Source: Berberis thunbergii (lineage: Eukaryota; Streptophyta; Magnoliopsida; Ranunculales; Berberidaceae). From it: DNA of 64,000 nucleotides. The position numbers and the translations under genes were made by a program. The DNA is taken from contig QNQO01000592.1 of assembly GCA_003290165.1 (NCBI GenBank), positions 372,001 through 436,000 on the forward strand, given 5' to 3'. The notes under the pieces are model-generated. The model searched no databases. It was not told the origin of the DNA and saw only the letters and a list, made by a program, of their open reading frames with translations. Positions 10,601-25,400 of this stretch are shown here, piece after piece (positions within the stretch are counted from its first letter, which is position 1; the number at the start of each line of letters is the position of its first letter).

Positions 10601-13600
10601 TATGTTATCCATACCATTTGAGGAAAGAAAGGTAATTCTCTATTCAACAATGCTCTTGAAGATTAAAATAATTAAAAGGCAACACTTTTCTATAAAGGCA
10701 CTTGTTTCATGCAACTCTAGCGGACCATACAAGCATGGTAAATATGGTAAATAAGAGTAAGTATTAACTGCTAGATACGAGTGTCGTGTCCGACACGAAC
10801 ATAGCGATCCGGCTAATTTTGTGAGATGTCAATATGTTGGTACTCCGACACGTCGAGCCTTATAATATATATAGATGTGTCGACGCATCAAAGTGCCGAC
10901 ATTAAGCATAGTTAAACATCCAAATACATCATAAAAATATCCATGAAGCTCGTAATTCATAACTCATAACTCAAAAGTGACTCATAAGTCTTACACATCA
11001 CAAGTCATGATAGATAATAGACATAATTAGTCAATAGCATACCTCAAGCTACTCTCAAAAAAGGGTTTTCCTTCGAGGGTGTCTTTTTTTTGTGGATGGC
11101 CGTATGGAACAAGCTACCGTCTAAAGTTGAGGTAGCTCACAGGGGTATGAAGATTGAAATGAGAAGATTGAATGGAGATCTGACTTCTGTGGTGCTGAGT
11201 TAGAGAATTCAATTCACGTTCTTACGCAACAGCATGTCCAACTCTTACTCAAAACTCTGACTTGTTGACCACATCTCCTACACTCGTCGGATATGGACAT
11301 GGCAATTTGTTTTTGAAGAGTTGAATGCTTCCTTGTTCAACTGTCTTGATGTGTAACATTGCATTCTTGAACATGGAATTGAGCATATACTTCCCCTGAG
11401 AATTCTCAACACATTTTGTGCTGAAGGAGGAACCCCAATACCAAACACTACCTAAGATCAGCTGAGATCCTTGGATGGAGTTTTGTAGCAGATGAGCTTT
11501 GTGGATTCAAGATTGACTAGGGCGTTTTCAATGTAAGGTAGATTTCTTGCTTTGGTGAGAGATGGTTGGGTTGGGCGAAGGCTTGCATCTCAACATCACA
11601 TTTTCAATCCTTGTGGATGGTTCTGTTTTTTTTTTTTTTTTTTTTCAAGTCCTCTAGAGGTATTTCCTAGGTTCTCAATTGTCTCCTCTCCTTGATATCG
11701 CATTGAAATTTTGAGTATAGTTTAGCATCCAAAGCCTGAAAAGTGGGACTCATATTCACGTTTCAAGCTTTTTCATCTAGTGGTCGCTTAACTTCAGTTT
11801 GCATATTGAAATGCTGTCCACGGAGTTCATCAGATGAATATAGAGTTTCATAGTGAGTCCATGTGCGATGTGATTATTACCAATGAGAAAAAATATTGTC
11901 ATTGGAAATGTTTGGGAACTTTGGTAGAGATCATAGACAATTTAACAAGTTCAACAAATGTTTAGAAGTACATATACAGAGAAACAAATGCATCAGCTGA
12001 CTGTAATGCTAGTATACCAGTGGACCAACAGATGTTCTTGTTTCAACCTCCTTTCTAAGAACAATTGTGACTATGATTTTCTACAATTCTCAACAATAAT
12101 TAACAATTGAACCACTTGATTTCCTAATCTTAGGTGGTGAGGTTTTAATATCCTGCTCGATGGCATGTGATGGTTGACACAATCGCTAGAAGAGTATGGT
12201 TTAGTCCACATCAAGTAGGAAACAACTGTGGTAAAGATCCATAAGTGTGATGATCCTCTCTAATAGCATCTGTTAAATACCTTGATGGGGTGCTTTAGAT
12301 GGGGAAGTTATTGGTGGTAGATTGAAAGACTCATGATGGAAAATTGAAGGCTAGGCTTTTCATGTCAATAATGTCCCCAAAAACAGTTTTTATTTTTTTT
12401 ATTTTTTGGCTTATTTTGAAGTGCTCCCAGATCACATGCTTCCAAGAATCGGAATGGGATAAATGCTTCATAGTGTCTTTTCCCTTAAGAAAGCCAAGGA
12501 TGATGAATAGTTAGAAAGAAAATCCTTGATGAGTCTTGTCGAGTATTGGATATGCAACTTTACAAGTCATATAGCTATCATCTTCTGTTTTTAATCTTCA
12601 AAATTTACTTTGTTGTTTCCAAAAAATGTAATACCCATTTAGCATTTATGCACAGTTCTGGACTGCTCAAAATTGTAATACTCATTTAGCGTATATGCAC
12701 ATTTCTGGACTGCTAGCATTTTACAGATTCTTGTAATATCTAGAAATGTCGTACAATAAGCTGACATCTTCTACTTAAAATCAGTTGTTGATTTTTTGTT
12801 TTATTTGTTTTATTAGAAATGAACCTGAAACTGAACCTAACCAGCAACCAAGGAAACGAAGAAGGAAAGACTCAAAAAATGCTTGTGGTGAGGAAAATGG
12901 TGAGCATGTACTTGATAAGTATTCAAAATTGGTTGATTCAACTATGAAAGCTACCATGGAGACTGCACCATTGGCGGGGAGCAAATCTTCTATTGCTTCT
13001 CAAAATGTAGTTGTTACGGGCGAGCATCATCAAAAGGGAGAATCACAAAATCGAAATGTGCCCATGGTACATAAAGTGAAGAAGTCTGCTGTACCTTCAA
13101 ATGTCCATGTAAGAGATGTTCCTCTTGCTATAAGGGAAGCAAATGATACTGAGAAACAGAAGGTTGGGCTTACCCATTCGAGAGATTCAAGTGATCAACT
13201 GAAGGTTGCAAGTGAACCCTCATATGCCACACATCAGGAATCCATGAAGGTTCATCACAGGGAGAAAAATGGCACTAGCCAAGTCCTTAATCTCTCAGCG
13301 GGAAAGCATCCCCTGAGATCAGCGGTTAGCACACTTCATTTTTTATATCCCTAGCTAATTGTGAATTTTACGTACTGTTTAATTTTCCTGAATATTGTTT
13401 AGATATACTTTAATGGTGATATGAACATTAACATGGTTATACCCTCTACAAATTGGATTATGTTTGCGTAACTTGGTATCTGTTGATTCACCCTCAAAAG
13501 TTCGATTCCATTGCTGCAATGTTGTCAATATTTTCTCACGAATCTTACTAGATTGCTATGCCACCCTAACATCGCAAGCTGTGGATCTTGCACGGCATTC

Positions 13601-16600
13601 CCTGGTTTTAATTTCTAAGGGCCATGTTTATGATATACCTATTCTAGTTCTGTATAAACTGCAAGAGTTATTTACGCAAAATTTTCAGCCGTCAAACTGT
13701 ATCAATTAATGTTGCACAGCTTGCTTATAGTTTCACGTTGTATTGCATTTTGTCATGTTATGTTTGTTTTCTGGGTTCAGACTTTTGATGTTGATGCAGT
13801 TCTCTTGCTTTATGTTAAGTGTTTTGTGTCTTATTTTATGCAGCATATTTCACCCATGCATGCGAAGGATAATTCTAGTGTTAGGCCAAAAGGTACAATG
13901 CTTGAAAGAGCCATCAGGGAGTTGGAGAAGATAGTTGCAGAATGTAAGCTTCATATTTACGGAAAATACGATTTGTGATTGTTAAGAATAATAAGGAAGT
14001 TCTTTGCAAATTAATCTCTCTACACTTTGTTTACAGCACGCCCACCGAGCACGGAAGTTCAAGATAGTACTGATCCCTCATTTCAAGCTGTTAAAAGGAG
14101 ATTACCTCGAGAAGTGAAACATAAGCTTGCTAAAGTTGCTAGACTAGCGGTATGGGGAAGTTGCTACTAGTTCATTACTTCACTGACATGCTAAACTGCT
14201 TGTTTTATTGGATACTAATCCTTTCTGAAGTAAGATGAAATCTTTAAAGAAATTTAAGAAATTATATTTGATGGTACTAGCAGTCAAGCCAAGGAAAAAT
14301 TCCGGAGGAGCTAATTCGGAGATTAATGGGCATTCTTGGCCACATAGTGCAGCTCAGGACGCTGAAGGTATTTTGTTCAAAGAAAGTGAATGAAAACAAT
14401 TGTTTCATTTCTAAGTTCCATTGTTAATACTCACTATCGATCTTTCTGATCATTAATATTTTCCTTGATAACAGTAGAAATAACTACGACTGTGGAAGGT
14501 TGGAATCATGCTTAATTCTTAAAATCGTGTTATTCGTTAAAAACTTATATCTCTTAACTTCAGACAGATTTAGTGAGCATGCATACTTTTGAAAGCTTGC
14601 AGCAAGTACTGACCTTGTGTTTTCTTGGGACAGAGAAATCTGAAGGAGATGATTGAGCTGGGATTGTCCGCAAAGCAAGAGAAAGAGAAGAAGTGCCAAC
14701 AGATAAAAGAAAATGTACTTGAAATGATAAAAAAGCATGGTCCCTGGTTAAATCCCAAGGTAGGTGATGAATGGAATTGTGTTGTTATATGCAGTAATAT
14801 TATCCAAGGATGAATGCATTATTATTAAAATATTAACACAGTTATAATGTGTGTGTCGGGGGATGGGGGTGGGGGGAAGTTTGTTTCTCAACCACTAAAC
14901 AACCTTTAAACTTGCCCCCCTCCTGCCAGGTTAATTGCATGTGTGCCAAAGACATACACTCACATGACAGAATGAGAAAATATGCGAAAGATTAGCCACC
15001 CGGACTTTTTGCTACACTCAGCGACTCCTTAACTTTTTAAGAATTGTAATCGGCCTTTTATTCATTTCTTTTTCTTCCTTTAAAACTCTAGATGCTCACA
15101 ACTAGCTTCAAACAAACTGCATATATATTCTCTCTCTAAAAATCAACCCCCTTTTCAAAGTCTTCTGGTTGCATAATTAGAAACAAGCTGTCCACAACTA
15201 GCCCTTATTTTAAGAGAAGAAAAGAAGAAGACAGTGAAGGTTAAACCAAAGTGAATACGAGATTTTATCACCATAGATTAAGGGTAAATTGTAGAAAATC
15301 CTTACAATTTATAAGCAATAAGAATAAGTAATCAGTCTCTATTAAATTACTCTTTTGGTCTTAGCCCGTAAACCTTGGTCAAATTGTCAAAGACACTATA
15401 GCCAGCATTAAAAGATTTTCCAAGTAATGATTTTATTCATAAAAAACCACAATACCCCTACTAATTATGAATAGAAGTTCTGAAGTGTGCCAAAAATAAT
15501 TCTCCCTCTGTCTTAAACCTGGAAGTGTTAACAATCATAAATTTTTGTAGTTCACTTTCTTTTTACATCAATCACTTAACAATAGATTGGAATTCCAAAT
15601 CTTCTGAAAATGAGAAACAATCCAATGGAACAAATTAAAGCAGTCCTTTTTTGTTAGAATTCTAGAGTAGTAGAACATGACAATTGTCAAAACTCAGGCG
15701 TTTTTGGAGCAAATTCATGAGCATATCTGTAGATGCTGAAGATATCACCCATAAAAGTAGGGTCACTTCAGTGCTCTACTTGTCATGTGAAAGTCCACAG
15801 TCACATTATGCTGGTAAGGTAGAAAAGGGAAAAAGCAGCAGTTAAGATTCTCCAAGGATATAATTGGAATTTTATCATCGTCATGATTTTTTGGTGTTGG
15901 ATAACGTAGTTGGAGTACTCTCATAGTCATGATTTTGAAGGCTAAATTCGTCCCAAAACTTTTAAATATCAGTGACAATCTCTTACATTCTGAAGGATGA
16001 GAAGAAGAAAGAGGGGGGGGGGGGGGGGGGGGGGGTTAAGGAACTGACATCAAAAGATTATAACATCTGTTCTCTACCAAAGGTACGGATTAATTTTATT
16101 TTATTCAATAATTAGGTCAGACCCAACTTGTTATGTTTAACGGCTAGGGTTACACTTTAGCATCCATTAGGGTTATGTTACATTTATGACAAGCATTGTT
16201 TTATTATGAATAGATCCACTGTAATCCCTAAAGAGGCAGAGTTGAAGTAATTGAAAAATTCAATTTCTTGAACCTTCGCTTTTCAAGCTTTCAGTTATGT
16301 TTTTTAAATTTCGCTTTTATAGTTTTATAACTATACACCAAAATTCTGGCTCTACGAGGCCTTCATTAAGATTGAAGCTTTGTAAGTAGTTCAATTTGTG
16401 TTGTGAAAGCCATTTTTGTAACCAACTTCTTACTTCTATTTTCTAATGAGTCATCTGCTCATCCTAGCCACATAGATGATTAGGATATTAATCTCATTTT
16501 TCTTAGGCATCTGAGCAACAAGATGGAACATCTGATAACTTCAAGGACGGAGTGAGTTCCAAGGAAAAGGGACTTCATGAAGGAAAATTTGGTATGGATA

Positions 16601-19600
16601 ATGCAATGGAGGACAAGATTTGTGAAATTTATGATTTATATGTTGAGGTATTGAACTACACCTGACTACCTGCTGAGAGATACTTTTTTTTTTTATAAGA
16701 ACCTTGCTCTTGATTCTTGATACCTTATGTATTTGATGGCTCCAGGATGAAGACAGGCTCCCTCGAATCAGAAAGCTGTATGTGGAGGTAGTCATCCAGC
16801 CTTGTTCCTTGTTAGTTTATTTCAGTTATACTTCGAGACTCAGCTGCACCGACCATTGCTTTATTAAAATAATACAAGGGATCATACTACCAATCATCTC
16901 ATCTCTCTAGCTTTTGAATGTCTAGTTCTCATCTCTCAGCCTATTCCATTATGAACTATTTTTGTTTCATTTCACTGCATTTATTGTCATTCAAGCGAGT
17001 GGGTTATTCAGACATCCATTAGGTATTTCTGAAATTTTTTATGACACTGATTTTTCCCTGTCACATTTGTCAATCAGCTTGCCGAATTGTGGCCAAGTGG
17101 ATACATGGACAACCATGGGATAAAAAATGCTGTCAACAGGGCAAAGGAGCGAAAGAGAGCCCTTCAAGGTCAGCGTAAGGTATGCTTATTTTCTCTGATT
17201 CACAACCACTGCCTCTCATAGAGTTACACCTGCCTTTCATTTCATCCTTATGATCAATTGTTTATTCTCAACAGAAAGGTTATTGTAATATTGCTTTCAT
17301 TTCATTCTTTTGATCAACTGTTTGATTCTTAACAGAAAGGTCCTTGTGATATTGGTTTGCACTTTCTTAAAGTACTGAATTCCCCCCACCAAAAAAACCC
17401 ACTGTATTCCCTTTCCCAAGGAATTAAGTTGAAATTTCCATAAACCGTCAGTTGGATTACTGAATTTTATCTTTCTCAAGTCAGGAATAACCCGACATGA
17501 AGTTGGAGGTCAATGTTGAGAAGCCTCGGTGTGGCCTTTCTGAGAATTTTCTAGAGTCAATCAATCACGTACTGCCCCTACTTGCTTTCGTTTTGGAATG
17601 CCTTAGTTCGTGATGTGGGTGGCTCTATCTCCATGGGAGTCTCCTTGGGCGAGTAAATCAATGGTTGGCCTTCGATAGGAAAAAGAGACATTTTTTTGAT
17701 ATGGCTCAGCAGGTGAAGTGGTTTGTGTGGAGCTGGGCAGTGAGCTGGGGGGTGTGCAACTGGCGTGATGATGCAGATGGTCACTTCCAATGGGGAAGAT
17801 TGATATAAGCTTAATCGTTTGTCGTATCAGGTGGTCTAGGGTGTTTTTGCACTTTGGAAGTCTTTGTTTTTTGCTCTTGTTGTATTCTCTCTGTCTATTG
17901 AGCTCCTCAATCATTAGGCTTCTTCATCATCATCATCATCATCACCAAATCCTATTCCCGATACTCACGGGGTCGGCTACACATATTTTGATTCTCCAAG
18001 CAATGTGACCTTCTCACATATCTTCGCTTAATTCAAGCTCAATGATGTCTTTTTTCACCGCCTTCATTCAAGTTTTCAACGATCGTCTCCTTCGTGTACA
18101 CCCTTCACTAACTTGCCAACGTAGGCATTTTCTAATTGGCGCCGTACTTGGTCTCCGCACGTGATCAAACCACGTTAAACACATTTTTCTAATTTTGTCC
18201 TCTATTGTTGCTACACCTAAATAACTCCTAATTCTTTAATTTTCAATTTTATCTTTATGAATTTTACCACACCTCCATCTTAACATACACATTTTTGCTA
18301 CCGTCATCCTATGCGTATGTTGTCTCGAAGTAGCTCAACATTCTGAACCGTAGAGCATGGCTGGTCGAACAATTGTCTTATAACATTTCCCTTTTAACCT
18401 TGTAGACATCATTTTATCGCATAATACTTTTGAAGTCATTCTCCATTTCATCCAACCAGCTTTAATCCTGTGGTCTACATTTTCTTCAATAGCCCCAATT
18501 CTTTTGAATTATGGATCCTAGATATCGAAAAGCTTTACACTCTGCTATTTCGTTTTAATAAAATCACATTGTTGTTTTGCATATAAAAGAATATATGAAG
18601 AAGAAGGTATTTGCAGCAGAGGAAATGAGAGGTTCAAATGGTCTGTTTCTCTCTTGATCTAATCCCTGTATCGAGGGGGTAGAGGAGGAACGAGTAGGCC
18701 TTATTGCGAATTATAATGTTAGTAGTTTTGGCCGTAGAGGGGAAAGGCCTTTACCATTATTGATGAAGTAAAAGTAAGATATGGATGTATCTCGAAGATT
18801 TGACTAATTGGAATAGGAGGTTTTCAGAATATTAGTTTTATTGAAGTAATGGCAGTAAAGTGTGTTGTGTTCCATCTAGTAACCGAGTGAGATTTGGACT
18901 ATTGAGATCTTTGTTGCAGAGAGTTTGGACCAAGTGAGAGGTTCAATGTGGAGGTAGCAAAAAACCCTGGGGAACAATGCAACCAAGCATCATGCCGTGG
19001 AACTGCCTTCCAACTGATTTTAAAATGTATGAAGGGAGTGATGGGGAAACTCATTCGAATGGGAGGAGGTGGGATGGTCTGACTGAAATTTCAGAAGTTA
19101 TTTCAATGGTGAGGAAGAAGAGTTGAAAGGGAAGTGGAGAGGAGATAACTTTTTGATTATCTATTCCATCATTCTAAGTCTGAAGTATGAACATGTACAA
19201 AGGTTATGTTGTGCAAGGCGAATCATCCCGAGATAGGTATTGTCATGTGGGGCCTCATGTGGAAGCATTTCACTGCTAGAGACATTTTGGCATTGCGAGG
19301 TATGATAATCAATGAGGAATGTGGGGATGCGGTTCACTTCCGAAATTCTATTTTTTTTTTCTTTTTTATGGTCCATAAAATAAAAATTTAGTAAACAAGA
19401 AAGAAGAAACAAAAGGAGGCTGAGATAATTGGGGTAATCTTCTTCTTCTGTGCAATCTAGCTGAAAATATTTATGAAATATTAACAACTGAATATTGTTA
19501 AGGCTTCAGGCTTAGGCCTTTGTATTGTACTCCTCATTGTGATGTCAGTTAATTTAAGCCTGTTAAAGAAAGAAATATATAATCTGACTATCGAGGAAGA

Positions 19601-22401
19601 GATAATTTTTTGAGGTCGATGGTTTGTGCCAAGAGTTGGCGCTGAGGTTGAATGTGCTTCCCACCTCCTCCTTCTTTGTCAATGGACTAGCGAAGTGTGA
19701 TATTGCTTCCTGGCTCTCTTTGGTGTTGTGTGTCAGTGTGGCCTATGCCTTCTTTGGAGGCTCTCCCAAGGAGTTGTAAGTTGGATTTCTTCCCCCTTTC
19801 GACAAGTTCATTTTGGAAATTGGATCCATGGGTTATTTGTTGATATTTGGAGCGATCCCACCCAACACAAGGATTTTTTTGTTTAATCAGAAAAACAAAC
19901 AAGAGTATTGTATTATATTCAGCAAAAAGAGAGGACAACTCCACGAGTAGTAGCCTCGCAAGAGTATACATTAAGAATTGCTATTGTAAACTATGTTCTC
20001 TCAACTAAACATACATGTAGAGAACATTATATCCCTAAATTTGTCACAAAGGAGCTTTGATATCCATCCACAGGGAAAAACAGCTGACTTAGGAGCAATT
20101 TTGAAAACCTGATTATTCATTTTTCTCCAAATAACCCAAACCACTGCATGGATCATTCTTTAGGCCCATCTACCAAACAAAGTTAAGTTGGAGAGAGATC
20201 TACTAGAAGCGTGCAAACTTTTAACCCAAGATAAGGAGGCAACAAGAGAGTGTATATTAAACTCATATAAAGCTTCCAACACAAGGATATTTGGCAACAA
20301 ATTTTCATATCCTAGGGGATTCTTGATGAACTTCCTGTTTTCTCCTAGCATTGGGCTTTTATCTATGCATGGTTTAGAGGGATTTTCTTCGACTCCACAT
20401 ATGCTGATTGAGATCATCTTATTAGGGTGTCTTAACCCTCTTGACTCCGCCGTTCTCTTGATCACAGGGATCATTTGGAGTTCAAAAAATTCGAATATCT
20501 ACCAAGAGTGTGAACTACAACTTTGGTACTGCAAAGAGGGAAGCTGTTAGTGAGGAATCCTTGCCAGTGTTGAGTATACGCATAAATGGCTTGCAAAACT
20601 GCATTTCTGTTGAGGTAGGAGGTTTAGCTGGTTAAAAATAACTGGATCAGGCTTCAAAATTTGGCGAGTTGGTTGTCATATATGGAAATATAGAATTTTG
20701 TTTAAAGACGACCAATAGTTCAGGATTTCTTCTGTCTTCCTCGCTTGGTGTTTCAATAGTTTCAAATTTGGTCAGTTATCCTCATGATATTTGTCATACA
20801 TTTGGGGCAAGGAACTGGAATAGCCAAGCCAAATATAGATATGGCAGGCATGTGGAATCAAATTTCACAAGATACATGGATGGTTGATGATTGCCTAGTT
20901 CAGTCATTTGATTGCTCTAAATGACACCTGTTGTTAATTGTCACATTCTTCAAGATTTGAGGCGGGTAAACTTCATGAAATTAGAGTTGCTGTCTTTGTT
21001 TTGAGTGGATTAAAAATTATGTACAATTTCTGGTGCTAGGTATTGGGGAAATGTATATCAATATGCCCATCTCATTGTTGTACAGATTTCACTGATTGAC
21101 ATCCAATCCACAACCGAGATGTCTGACTGAACATCTTTCTATATCCATAACTATCTCATGTAGGTAAGTAACATGGAACACCACATTTTTTGTGGTTTAT
21201 TACCTATTGTCTTAATGGACATAGACAGCTGTTGTTAATTGTCACATTCTTCAAGATTTGAGGCGGGTAAACTTCATGAAATTAGAGTTGCTGTCTTTGT
21301 TTTGAGTGGATTAAAAATTATGTACAATTTCTGGTGCTAGGTATTGGGGAAATGTATATCAATATGCCCATCTCATTGTTGTACAGATTTCAATATGTCT
21401 GACTGAACATCTTTCTATATCCATAACTATCTCATGTAGGTAAGTAACATGGAACACCACATTTTTTGTGGTTTATTACCTATTGTCTTAATGGACATAG
21501 ACAGCTCATGATCTACTTATTCTTGAATGCTTGCTTGAGTGCCCATCAACAGATCTGTAGGGCTCAGTTATATTGTAAACTTAAGTTGTGGTCAGAAGAC
21601 AAAATGACATAAGTAGAGAGAGACAAGAAGGCAACGACAATCTCGAGCCTTTCCTAGGTTTTTGAACAGTCTATAATGCTTCGCTTGGCAATCGAATCCT
21701 GCAAGCCTGATACTTTTAGTTCATAGACCAACCAAATCGAAGGAAATATAAAGGTGAAAATCATTATGCTTATACTTCTCGGTTTGATGGTGATGGGCTG
21801 TTATAAATGTGAATCCTCATTCAACCTAGAAACACATTCAAACGGGCACCTTGGAATCACATTTTTTGATTGTGTGACATGAGGTTTGTAACGAATGCCT
21901 GGAGCAAAGTTTATTTCCCTTTATAGGAAAAGGTTTTGTATTCAGAGTCTTTGTGGTGTTAGGAAAACTTGGTAATTGGAGACATCTCCATGGACTTTGG
22001 ACCTGCATACATAGAGACGGTGGTAGATTTTTTGTTTTGGGGGTTTGGGGGGGGTTTGGGGGTGCGGAAAAAATTCAAAATGTACAAACTTAGCTCCCCC
22101 TTTAATGAATCTTGATTGTTTCTTGACCATGTTCTTATTGAATTCACTTTATATTCAGGCTCTAAAGCTAGAAAGTTAATTTATTCCGTAAAAAAAACTA
22201 AAATTAATAAATTCTTTCCTTTTATCTCACGATTTATGCTTGTTTACATTGAGAACATCATCACAAATTTATCAACTTTTCTAATTTGCTATAGATTTCT
22301 ATTTAAACCAACTATTCTCTCCAATAACTTAATAATTTTGGAAAAATGAAAATCTATTCTTGATTCTCTTCCTTTAAAAAACACAATAGATTATTATTAT
22401 T

Positions 22402-22447
<46 letters not shown>

Positions 22448-25400
22448 TTTTCTATTGTCCAACTTTAAATTTAATGGATTTGAAGCTTTGAAGGTGAATA
22501 TAGATCACCCTTCAAATGGCCCCCACTTGGGAAAAAATCCTGGTTCTCTACAGATGGAGAACCGATTGTTTATTCAGGTTTGGAAATGGGCAAATACTGC
22601 CTTTGGTTAGTTCATAGAGCTCCTTGGACGAGGAATTAGTTTCAGTTAAGTGAGGGTTGAATGGCAAAGTCGTTGAAATGTTCAATGTTCCTTCCTCACT
22701 TTGGTGAAATTTGGGAGTAGTAGTAGATTTTTTAGCCAATAGTAGTTGGAATCTCCCTTTTTTGTTATCAGTTGGTTGTGCTTTTCTATTTTATTATATT
22801 CTTTTGGGTATCACTAACATGCAAACTCCATTAAACTCAGGAAGCAATTATTGATGTGGATGAGGAGGATGAGGAGTCAAGTACTGATACTCTCTCCAAG
22901 CATGCTTACAAGGAAATCAAACCATCTGGTGCTATGGATTGATTGGTTTCATAATTTAGAATAAGTATGCTATAACTGTTAGAAAATCTTAGCTACCATG
23001 GAGGTGGTTCTATAATTATGGAAGGGCGAGCATACTGTCAAGCTTAGTGTACCAATTCCTGTTAAAACCTTTATGAGCATGCACTGGACACCTGAGGAAG
23101 TTTGGCCATCTAGTATCTTGGATTATTCAATCTAGTAATCTATAAAAATCTAATGTACCTGCTTGGCATCTCCAATTGCTATGGGAGGTTATTGAATTAT
23201 AAAGTATTGACGGACAACTTTTTTATGAAGTATGTACTAGCCATACCTTTTTAAAGCTTTTATGAGCTTCTTGCCTTCGTAAAAGATAGTCATCATTTCT
23301 TTTTGGAATTTGGGTTTGCAGAAAAGGAAACATGTTGTATGCAGGGATTGTGTTTTTATGAAATTTCACGAAATTTTCGTTTTTTAAATTATGAAAAGAA
23401 AAAGGGCGAAAGAAAAATTACATTTTAAAGGTTTTTTTTTTTTTTTTTTTGTAAATTTCGAGGTTTCTTCATAAATTTCGGTTTTTTTTCATTTAAAAAT
23501 ACAAAAACCAGCCACCAAAAAGTACATTTTTTCGAAAGATATCAAAAAAGTTCGGGGTTCTTTGTAAAATTTGGGATTTTGTTTTCTAATTATTTATTGA
23601 TTTTTGAAACCCCTTGATTTTTTAATTACCATTTCTTCTATTTATATATTGATTTGTGAAACCACCTCCTGATTTTCTAATTATATATTGATTTTGTGTT
23701 TGTTTCATTTCTTGGTATTTAGGCTTCGATTAATGTGTTCAATAGATTTATTTACTTGCATCTTTTTTTTTCTTCACATATTTGATATACCCTCGAAATT
23801 CATTATATATATTTCATTTATTCTCGAAATTTTTACGTTTTTTCTTCACACACTGAAATATTTATTAAAATTAGGATACCAAAATTAACTCGAAAAACAA
23901 AATCACAATTCTTGGTTGTTTGGTACTGGTGAATTTTCTGGAAAATACATCAAACACATTAGTTGTCGGGATAACGGGTTTGAATGATTTAGTCAGAACA
24001 AATTGGGCTTACATGTTCTAGCATAGCCGTCGAAACATAAAATTTAAATGCTTGTATCGTATCTGGTATATAATGTAATAAGTAAATACATAGATATCAA
24101 ATATATAGCATATATTAAAGCCTAATAAAGACGTGCAAAATAAGACTTATTCAAACAAGAGCGTCTTCAAAACACTTCCATTGATAGATAGGACTTGTGC
24201 AATATATTTAAGTAAGCCATTGCTCATCACCCATCCATTCATGTCACTTATACAAGGACCTATATATCAGTGTATGTACCGTTAGATACAAATAATTATG
24301 TGGTCGAGTTAGTTACGCATGGTATTAGGGAAAACATGAACCTATAAACTTCTTGAACATCGACTTGTACTTGTGCTCCTGTTTCTATGACATCGAAGAT
24401 CTCATTTTCTTGTTCCCCAATCTTTGAGGCTATTGACTCGGGGCTTGCCTCCAAAATCCATGGTAATTAGAAAGTTAGTCTCTTTGGCTCCAAACTCACA
24501 TCTTATGAAGCTCTCCTCATAAGAAGCACATAGCCAAGATGCTTGGAAGTTTCTGTTCAAGGGCTATCTTGTTGTGATTGGTTTTCATGATAATCTATAG
24601 ATGTCTCTTGGAGCAATGTTTGGTGCTTTATGATTGGAATGCGATCTTCTATTTAGTAATACATGGGCAAACATGTCCAAATTTTCGTAAGGGTAGCTAA
24701 GCTAAGTGTCTCAACCATTTCCACATCTAGCATTCAACTCATAAAAACTTCTTTATTTTCCATGATAGATAGGTTTCGTTATTATTAACGATTAAGGTAA
24801 CGAGTATGCATAAAATTCACCTTAAAAGCCGAAGGGCATTAGTTGTATTTTGAACTTTGGAAAAGGGTAAATTTCGGAAGGCCGCATATCTCTCCAAAGT
24901 GTGCCGTATGTCATGGCACTTCTCTCTGTTTTCTCTCTCATTTAAGAATTATCAAGTATCTCCTTTATAAATATATTTTTGTTATAAATGTGGAAGTAGT
25001 AAAAAATATTTTATGCTTTGCAAGTTGTAACAAAAACTTCTAGGAATGAAAATAACTAATTATAAAGCTATCCTAATGATCAAATAAGAAAATTTGTTAT
25101 TTATGTAGATACAAGTAAATGATTACACAAGTCCATTGTTTGAACCTTACATTAAATGATCCAATAAAAAACTTGCTTGCTCTTAAGAAAATGTAAATCT
25201 TACACTTACATACCTACACATTTTAATGATCTTTTTTGTGGATGATACCATTGGATAAATCCAAATTTAGTTTCTGTAAACATGACTGAACATTACTTTT
25301 GGAGAAATTTATAAAACATTCAAGAGGGTTGGGTTTGTTAGCTTGTTCATAAACTGAGGGGGAAATATTTTCCATATATAGTTGTCGATTTACGGGTAAA

